From Colwellia sp. Arc7-D (GTDB taxonomy: Bacteria; Pseudomonadota; Gammaproteobacteria; Enterobacterales; Alteromonadaceae), in contig NZ_CP028924.1 in the NCBI RefSeq assembly GCF_003061515.1, positions 682,001 through 746,000 of the forward strand: DNA of 64,000 nt, given 5' to 3'. A program made the position numbers and the translations under genes. How positions within the stretch are numbered: position 1 is the stretch's first letter; the number at the start of each line of letters is the position of its first letter. The notes beneath the pieces are model-generated. The model was not told the DNA's origin and searched no databases. It was given only the letters and a program-made list of their open reading frames with translations. Below are positions 59,185-64,000 of the stretch, piece after piece.

Positions 59185-59332
59185 TTAGGCCGGTCTCCGG
59201 GCTTAACTTTGCAAAACAAAGTATTACCGTTGCGGGGGCAGCATTAGAATTATGCATAAAGCATGTCACTAACTTCCCGATTATCTCTTTATTTTTAACG
59301 TTGTTAACGTATAAATATCGAGCACCTAAGCA
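59185..59332 (-). promoter_or_regulatory. Cobalamin riboswitch upstream of btuB
   Basis: On the minus strand the aptamer reads, 5' to 3': TTAGGTGCTCG near 59330, GGGAAGTTAGTGA, AATGCTGCCCCCGCAACGG and AAGCCCGGAGACCGGCC near 59188-59204. These are the conserved B12 elements, here in the E. coli btuB-like order with the AGCCCGGAGACC closing strand. It ends about 110 bases before the receptor start and should repress btuB and the lipoprotein gene when cobalamin is abundant. Confidence 0.94.
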
Positions 59333-59345
59333 ATTTTGAGCGGCA

Positions 59346-59374
59346 ATTCTGACCCCATTACTATGGCTTGTCAA
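59346..59374 (-). promoter_or_regulatory. Sigma70 promoter of the btuB leader
   Basis: Minus strand: a perfect TTGACA (59374-59369), a 17-base spacer and CAGAAT (59351-59346). The start would fall about 10 bases before the first riboswitch element, as expected for a riboswitch leader. Confidence 0.7.
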
Positions 59375-59741
59375 CTGTTAGCATTATTAATCTACAAGCT
59401 TATAGATTTGATAATTTAAGTGCTCGTGCAGTTTACTTGTTGGAGTTTGCAGTATGTCCTGCAAGTACGACATCTGTTTATAAAGCTACATGGTGGTAAT
59501 GGAATTAAAACCAATGTAATTGGTATTTTTCTCTATTAAATTATCTGTGCTGTATGAGATTATAATAGGTGAGACGATATTATATTAGCTTATATCCTTG
59601 TTGGTTATATTTGGGTGTATATCCAATAACGGATTAATTCTGCTCAACTTCTAAGTTTATCAAGCACTCTAAAATCCATATTCAAGAACAAAAGGGTAAT
59701 TTACTCGGCGCCAATTATTCATAGGTCAATTAAACTTAAAA
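59375..59741. other. Intergenic region with no recognisable gene
   Basis: About 370 bases of AT-rich sequence between the btuB promoter and the end of the phosphotransferase gene. No open frame, repeat or RNA was seen. Confidence 0.45.
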
Positions 59742-60824
59742 TCAGTTTTTTAACACTATTTCCGTCAATAAAGCCTCATGCTGACAAAACAACTGATACA
59801 AATGTAATTGGTTTTTTGCTCTAACTAAATTATGTGTGGCGTATGACGTTTTGAAGTAAGTGTCGCCATTTAAAAAATCAGTTAAAAATCGAATACTCAG
59901 CATAAAAGGCATTAATTTTATGCCTTGTATTAAGCTGCTTTGCTCAGACTCGCTTAACGAGTCTTTAAAACCGGCAATGTAGGCTTCGGTTATTGCACCT
60001 AACATGTCAAAATTAATCACCATTTTATCTAATTCAGCACTGTCTTCAGCAATTGATACACAACAAGTTCGTACCATGTCGCCAAAATCATGCATTAAAT
60101 AGCCTGCCATGCAGGTGTCTAAATCAATTACTGCTATTGGTTTGTTGGTGGCTTCGCTAAAAAGTAAGTTATTAATTTTTGTATCGTTGTGCGTAACATG
60201 TAAAGGCAACGCTGCGGTTGTATTGGCGATGTTTATGATAAAGTCTTGTTGAGATTCAATAACTTTAAGTTGTGCTTTGGCAGATAGTAGTACCGGCTCA
60301 GAGGCGTTCTCTATTGCCTGATGCAGTTGCTCTATTCGCATTGCTAAATCATGAAACTGCGGAATAATTTCCGCTAATTTTTCACTGTTAAAGTCGCTTA
60401 ATGCCGCGGTAAATTGTGCGAAGGCACTGGCAACAGAACTGGCTTGTTCGACGTTAGCGATAGACTCTAAGGTGTAGCATTGCGGAATATAATGTAGGCT
60501 GCGCCAGTATTGCCCTTGTACTTTAACATGGTTGCTATTATCAATATTTCGACGTTGGAAAACAGGCGTTAACGGATAACTATTATTTTCATGTTTAATT
60601 TGTAAGTGAGCGCTGATTAAATCTGCATTGTCAGTGACTTGCTGCGGTGTTTTAAACACTTGTTGATTTAAACACTGTAAAACAAATTTTTGATCATCCG
60701 ACTGCACTAAAAAGGTGTTGTTAATAAGCCCGTTACCAAGCCGTGATACTTTGCAATCTTCTAGCGTAAACCCAAATTGCGGTAATACTAAGGCTAATAT
60801 TTTATCAGGTGTGACGTGAGGCAT
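59742..60824 (-). CDS. Aminoglycoside-phosphotransferase-fold kinase
   Basis: The 360-residue protein has the APH/choline-kinase fold. The N lobe includes RLGNGLINNTFLVQ (nucleotide loop) and KFVLQCLNQQVFKTPQQVTDN. The catalytic loop is HVTHNDTKINNLLF near 210-225 and the metal site is VIDLDTCMAGYLMHDFGDMVR near 233-252. The VFKTPQQV text and overall layout resemble N-acetylhexosamine 1-kinase (NahK)-like sugar kinases, so a sugar substrate is possible but unproven. It is a lone gene upstream of a LysR gene on the same strand, with a 160-base gap. Confidence 0.8.
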   Translation of the reverse strand: MPHVTPDKILALVLPQFGFTLEDCKVSRLGNGLINNTFLVQSDDQKFVLQCLNQQVFKTPQQVTDNADLISAHLQIKHENNSYPLTPVFQRRNIDNSNHVKVQGQYWRSLHYIPQCYTLESIANVEQASSVASAFAQFTAALSDFNSEKLAEIIPQFHDLAMRIEQLHQAIENASEPVLLSAKAQLKVIESQQDFIINIANTTAALPLHVTHNDTKINNLLFSEATNKPIAVIDLDTCMAGYLMHDFGDMVRTCCVSIAEDSAELDKMVINFDMLGAITEAYIAGFKDSLSESEQSSLIQGIKLMPFMLSIRFLTDFLNGDTYFKTSYATHNLVRAKNQLHLYQLFCQHEALLTEIVLKN

Positions 60825-60985
60825 ATATTGTTATTAATTTAGTTAAGTATGACGCCATTAATGCGCCCTGTAATACAGTTATGTTAAGGCAAGGGCTTTA
60901 ATAAATAAAGTGCTCATTAGCGTATTAACCTTAAGCCAAATCTTAAACCAAACCATAAAACCAAATCACTTTAGCCATTCGAAGG

Positions 60986-61822
60986 TTAATGCGTATATGC
61001 ATGCTTGCGAGCTAAGCGTTTTAAATTATTCATGGTCTTCGACGATGAAGTATAAGCCAGCACAATTTCTCGAGTAAGTTGTAAGCCTACTATGGGCCTA
61101 AATACGACGTCACTTTGTTTCATAATTTCACTGTGTGCAGGTAAAAATGCACATCCTAAACCTGCATGAATTAAACCCAGGGCATAATCTATGGTGGTTA
61201 TTTTTGCTCTAATGTCGAGGCTAATACCGGCTAACGCTAAGGTATCGTGTAAATTGTTCCAAGCGCTACAAGGTGTGCGCTGAATAAAAGGTAAGCCATC
61301 TAATTGCGAGAGCGAAACAGTTTCATTGAGTGCTAAAACGTGATCATAAGGGAGAGCCAACAAGTAGTCTTCTTGCCACATATCAATAAATGATTCATTT
61401 TCATGTAACTCGTCTTTTAGAATAATACGCGCATCAACTTGATCTGTGTGTGGTACCAAAGTGAGTTCGACTAACGGGTTATCTGCGGTGAAGTCTTTTA
61501 ACAATAAACTCATGCGCTCAACACCTAAACCTCTAGTAACACCTAAATTAAAGGGCTGTTTATTTGTTTTTTCAGAGAAAATGTTTTTTATTGCTCCCGC
61601 TTGCCCAAGGAGTTGCTTGGCTAATGGAAAAAGTTTTTTACCTTGTTCAGAAGGTGTTACCCCGCGTGCATGGCGAATAAAAAGTTGTACTTTAAGTTGT
61701 TGTTCTAGTTGTGCTATTGCAGACGATATTGAAGGTTGAGCTATAAAGCAGGCTTTAGCGGCTGCGCTAAAGCTTTTGAGCTCATAAACTGAAATAAAAT
61801 AATTGAGTGATTTTAAATCCAT
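60986..61822 (-). CDS. LysR-family transcriptional regulator
   Basis: The 278-residue protein has the LysR helix-turn-helix at 1-60 (LNYFISVYELKSFSAAAKACFIAQPSISSAIAQLE) and an effector-binding domain at about 90-275. It is divergent from the glutaryl-CoA dehydrogenase gene, with about 130 bases between the starts, which is the classical LysR layout. It probably controls gcdH and the E1 gene after it. The region between carries an ATAGTCTTAAACTAT inverted motif near 61851, a LysR-box-like site. The effector is unknown. Confidence 0.9.
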   Translation of the reverse strand: MDLKSLNYFISVYELKSFSAAAKACFIAQPSISSAIAQLEQQLKVQLFIRHARGVTPSEQGKKLFPLAKQLLGQAGAIKNIFSEKTNKQPFNLGVTRGLGVERMSLLLKDFTADNPLVELTLVPHTDQVDARIILKDELHENESFIDMWQEDYLLALPYDHVLALNETVSLSQLDGLPFIQRTPCSAWNNLHDTLALAGISLDIRAKITTIDYALGLIHAGLGCAFLPAHSEIMKQSDVVFRPIVGLQLTREIVLAYTSSSKTMNNLKRLARKHAYTH

Positions 61823-61844
61823 AATAATATCCAGTACTTTAGTT

Positions 61845-61870
61845 TTAGGTATAGTCTTAAACTATATCAG
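61845..61870. promoter_or_regulatory. Possible LysR operator
   Basis: ATAGTnTTAAACTAT-type dyad (ATAGTCTTAAACTAT, about 61851-61865) lies 28 bases upstream of the LysR start and about 90 bases before gcdH. AT-rich dyads of about 15 bases in this position are typical LysR sites. Identified by eye. Confidence 0.45.
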
Positions 61871-61953
61871 TTAAAGGAAAATAATATTTTAACTTTGGCT
61901 AGGATTTGCTTATTATTTTTGCACGAAAATTAAACAGTCAATCAGGTAATTTC

Positions 61954-63147
61954 ATGTCTAACTCAAACAGTGCAAACCGTCCTTCGTTTAAATGGCAAGA
62001 TCCGCTTTTATTGGAATCTTTATTATCTGAAGAGGAGCGCATGATCCGCGATAGCGCTCATCAGTATTGCCAAGAAAAGCTCATGCCAAGAATATTAATG
62101 GCTAATCGTAATGAAGTATTCGATGTTGAAATTATGCGCGAGCTAGGTGCATTGGGGTTATTAGGTGCAACCTTACCTGAGAAATACGGCTGTGCTGGCG
62201 TAAATTATGTTACCTACGGTTTAGTTGCTCGTGAAGTTGAGCGGGTTGACAGTGGTTACCGTAGTGCAATGAGCGTTCAATCGTCTTTAGTTATGCATCC
62301 AATTTATGCTTATGGTAGTGAAGAGCAACGAATGAAATATTTACCTAAACTTGCGAGCGGTGAATACATTGGTTGTTTTGGCTTAACAGAGCCGAATTCA
62401 GGTTCTGATCCTGCCAGTATGACTACCCATGCCACTGCGGTAGAAGGTGGCTATCGCATGACAGGAAATAAAATGTGGATCACGAACTCACCAGTGGCTG
62501 ATATTTTTGTGGTATGGGCCAAGCTCGACGGTGTCATTCGTGGATTTGTTTTAGAAAAAGGTATGGAAGGATTAAGTGCACCTAAAATTGAAGGTAAATT
62601 TTCATTACGTGCATCGATTACCGGTGAAATCGTAATGGACAATGTATTTGTACCTAGTGAGAATTTACTGCCAAATGTTAAAGGTTTGTCAGGTCCATTT
62701 GGTTGTTTGAACAAAGCACGCTACGGCATAGCTTGGGGCGCTTTAGGTGCGGCAGAGTTTTGCTGGCACGGCGCGCGTCAATACACGCTTGACCGCGAAC
62801 AGTTTGGTCGTCCATTGGCGGCAACACAGTTAATTCAGAAGAAATTAGCTGATATGCAAACCGATATTACCACCGGACTATTAGCCTGTTTACAAGCAGG
62901 GCGCTTAATGGATTCAGATCAGCTAGCGCCTGAAGCAATATCCTTAATCAAACGTAATTCTTGTGGTAAGGCATTAGAAATTGCTCGAAATGCCCGAGAT
63001 ATGCACGGTGGCAATGGTATTGCCGACGAATTTCATATTATACGTCATATGATGAACCTTGAAGCGGTTAACACCTATGAAGGCACACATGATGTACATG
63101 CCTTGATACTGGGTAGAGCGCAAACGGGTCTACAAGCATTTTACTAA
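61954..63147 (+). CDS. gcdH: Glutaryl-CoA dehydrogenase
   Basis: The protein has 397 residues from the ATG at 61954; the open frame extends upstream but the family starts near [20 protein letters not shown]. GcdH, an FAD enzyme, oxidises and decarboxylates glutaryl-CoA to crotonyl-CoA in lysine, tryptophan and aromatic catabolism. Family text: [25 protein letters not shown], the GcdH-type [35 protein letters not shown] (in two conserved pieces) and the catalytic Glu in [17 protein letters not shown]. It is divergent from LysR, and about 120 bases upstream of a 2-oxoacid dehydrogenase E1 gene. Confidence 0.95.
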   Translation: MSNSNSANRPSFKWQDPLLLESLLSEEERMIRDSAHQYCQEKLMPRILMANRNEVFDVEIMRELGALGLLGATLPEKYGCAGVNYVTYGLVAREVERVDSGYRSAMSVQSSLVMHPIYAYGSEEQRMKYLPKLASGEYIGCFGLTEPNSGSDPASMTTHATAVEGGYRMTGNKMWITNSPVADIFVVWAKLDGVIRGFVLEKGMEGLSAPKIEGKFSLRASITGEIVMDNVFVPSENLLPNVKGLSGPFGCLNKARYGIAWGALGAAEFCWHGARQYTLDREQFGRPLAATQLIQKKLADMQTDITTGLLACLQAGRLMDSDQLAPEAISLIKRNSCGKALEIARNARDMHGGNGIADEFHIIRHMMNLEAVNTYEGTHDVHALILGRAQTGLQAFY

Positions 63148-63266
63148 AATAAGGTGTAATTAAAGGCGTAGTGAATGCGTCTTTAATTTAGGCTTTTTAG
63201 TTATTTTAAAATGGCCATAAACGTTACCTTTAAACCACAATAATAAAAATGACCCGTGGAGATATC

Positions 63267-64000
63267 ATGTCTGATCGTAATCAGTTGGTGAAAGAAAATT
63301 TTATCAACTTTGTTCGCGCCGGTACTTTACCTGAATCAAGATGTACGTTAAGCGCAAGTGATGTTGGCTTAAGCTCAGCTGACATTATTGACCTATTTGA
63401 AACCCAAGTAATGAGTCGTCACCTTGATTTACAATCACGCGTGATGCAGAAAAAAGGCCAAAGTTTTTATACTATTGGTAGTTCTGGCCATGAGGGTAAT
63501 GCGGCTTATGCCAAGGCATTTCGTCCGACTGATATGGCCTTTTTACATTATCGCAGCGGCGCGTTTGTTATACAGCGCAGCAAACAAGTGCCCGGACAAA
63601 CTATTTTATATGACATGTTGTTATCATTTGCGGCTTCAAAGGATGACCCCATTTCTGGTGGTCGTCATAAGGTTTTAGGTAGTAAAGCGCTATCGATACC
63701 ACCACAAACCAGCACCATAGCCTCGCACTTACCTAAAGCCATTGGCGCGGCTTATAGTATTCCACTTGCCAAACGGTTAGCACACCAAGGTGAAATTCCT
63801 AACGATGGCGTGATTATTTGTAATTTCGGTGATGCTTCTTCGAATCACTCAACTACACAAGGAGCAATTAACAGCACGGCTTGGGCTGCGTATCAGTCGA
63901 TCCCTATGCCGATTGTTTTTGTTTGTGAAGATAACGGCATTGGTATTTCAACGGCAACCCCAGAAGGTTGGATCGCTGCTAATTATCAAAATAGAGCCGG
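63267..64000 (+). CDS. 2-oxoacid dehydrogenase E1 component, alpha-type N-terminus (runs off the window)
   Basis: At least 244 residues are open to the right edge. The alpha-subunit-like E1 text includes SFYTIGSSGHEGNAAYAKAF, the substrate and cofactor region AFLHYRSGAFVIQRS, SGGRHKVLGSK, SHLPKAIGAAYSIPLAKRL and the thiamine-diphosphate motif GDASSNHSTTQGAINSTAW with VCEDNGIGIST. Enzymes of this type decarboxylate 2-oxoacids (branched-chain, or 2-oxoadipate). Next to glutaryl-CoA dehydrogenase, 2-oxoadipate to glutaryl-CoA is an attractive but unproven role. Whether the beta part is fused cannot be seen here. RBS GTGGAGA precedes the ATG. Confidence 0.85.
   Translation, partial: MSDRNQLVKENFINFVRAGTLPESRCTLSASDVGLSSADIIDLFETQVMSRHLDLQSRVMQKKGQSFYTIGSSGHEGNAAYAKAFRPTDMAFLHYRSGAFVIQRSKQVPGQTILYDMLLSFAASKDDPISGGRHKVLGSKALSIPPQTSTIASHLPKAIGAAYSIPLAKRLAHQGEIPNDGVIICNFGDASSNHSTTQGAINSTAWAAYQSIPMPIVFVCEDNGIGISTATPEGWIAANYQNRA

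Overview
The window is AT-rich, densely coded gammaproteobacterial chromosome, most like a marine, probably cold-adapted member of Alteromonadales. Colwelliaceae (Colwellia or relatives) is my best guess. The reasons are the enterobacterial-type order rsmI/lpoA-yraN-diaA-dolP, an MSHA-type pilin, very large TonB receptors of the alteromonad type, a cyanophycin locus in a heterotroph, and several photolyases. The genus is inferred from gene content, not from a search. I see no phage, insertion sequence, CRISPR array, tRNA or rRNA.

Layout. 1-4.1 kb: cell-envelope and replication genes (dolP partial, diaA, yraN, lpoA) divergent from rsmI. 4.1-5.3 kb: a GST-like protein and the RNase P RNA with promoter and terminator. 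5.9-9.3 kb: two overlapping genes of unknown function followed by an ATP-grasp ligase. 9.3-12.3 kb: small conserved proteins (Cys-rich protein, DUF5610, GFA, DUF1499). 12.4-16.3 kb: putA. 16.8-17.3 kb: a solitary MSHA-like pilin. 17.8-24.8 kb: cyanophycin metabolism (iadA, cphB, cphA and a second Mur-ligase-type synthetase). 25.7-28.8 kb: a large TonB-dependent receptor. 29.1-33.9 kb: three photolyase/cryptochrome genes plus a DUF2256 gene. 34.2-43.4 kb: signalling and envelope genes (lipoprotein, NIT-domain chemoreceptor, TIGR03643, diguanylate cyclase, porin, pseudouridine synthase, XRE-2TM regulator). 43.5-59.4 kb: a vitamin B12 region. 59.7-64 kb: a kinase-fold protein, a LysR regulator, glutaryl-CoA dehydrogenase and the start of a 2-oxoacid dehydrogenase E1.

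How the genes work together. Cyanophycin (multi-L-arginyl-poly-L-aspartate) would be made by CphA, cut to beta-Asp-Arg by cyanophycinase, and split to Asp and Arg by IadA. PutA, nearby, feeds proline carbon and nitrogen to glutamate. The B12 region holds nucleotide-loop assembly genes (cobT-cobS-cobU-cobQ, plus a CobC-like phosphatase) behind one cobalamin riboswitch. Facing it, a BtuB-type receptor and a beta-propeller-like lipoprotein sit behind a second cobalamin riboswitch. A BtuF-like protein shares a transcript with a huge hybrid kinase. This suggests uptake and remodelling of scavenged corrinoids; no corrin-ring genes are visible here.

Three genes (cphB, the large TonB receptor and the second photolyase) each carry one apparent single-base deletion in an otherwise well-conserved frame. 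At least two of these fall in G runs. They could be sequencing errors or real lesions. The least explained parts are the 5.9-9.3 kb operon and the BtuB-linked lipoprotein, which recalls the Bacteroides BtuG arrangement.
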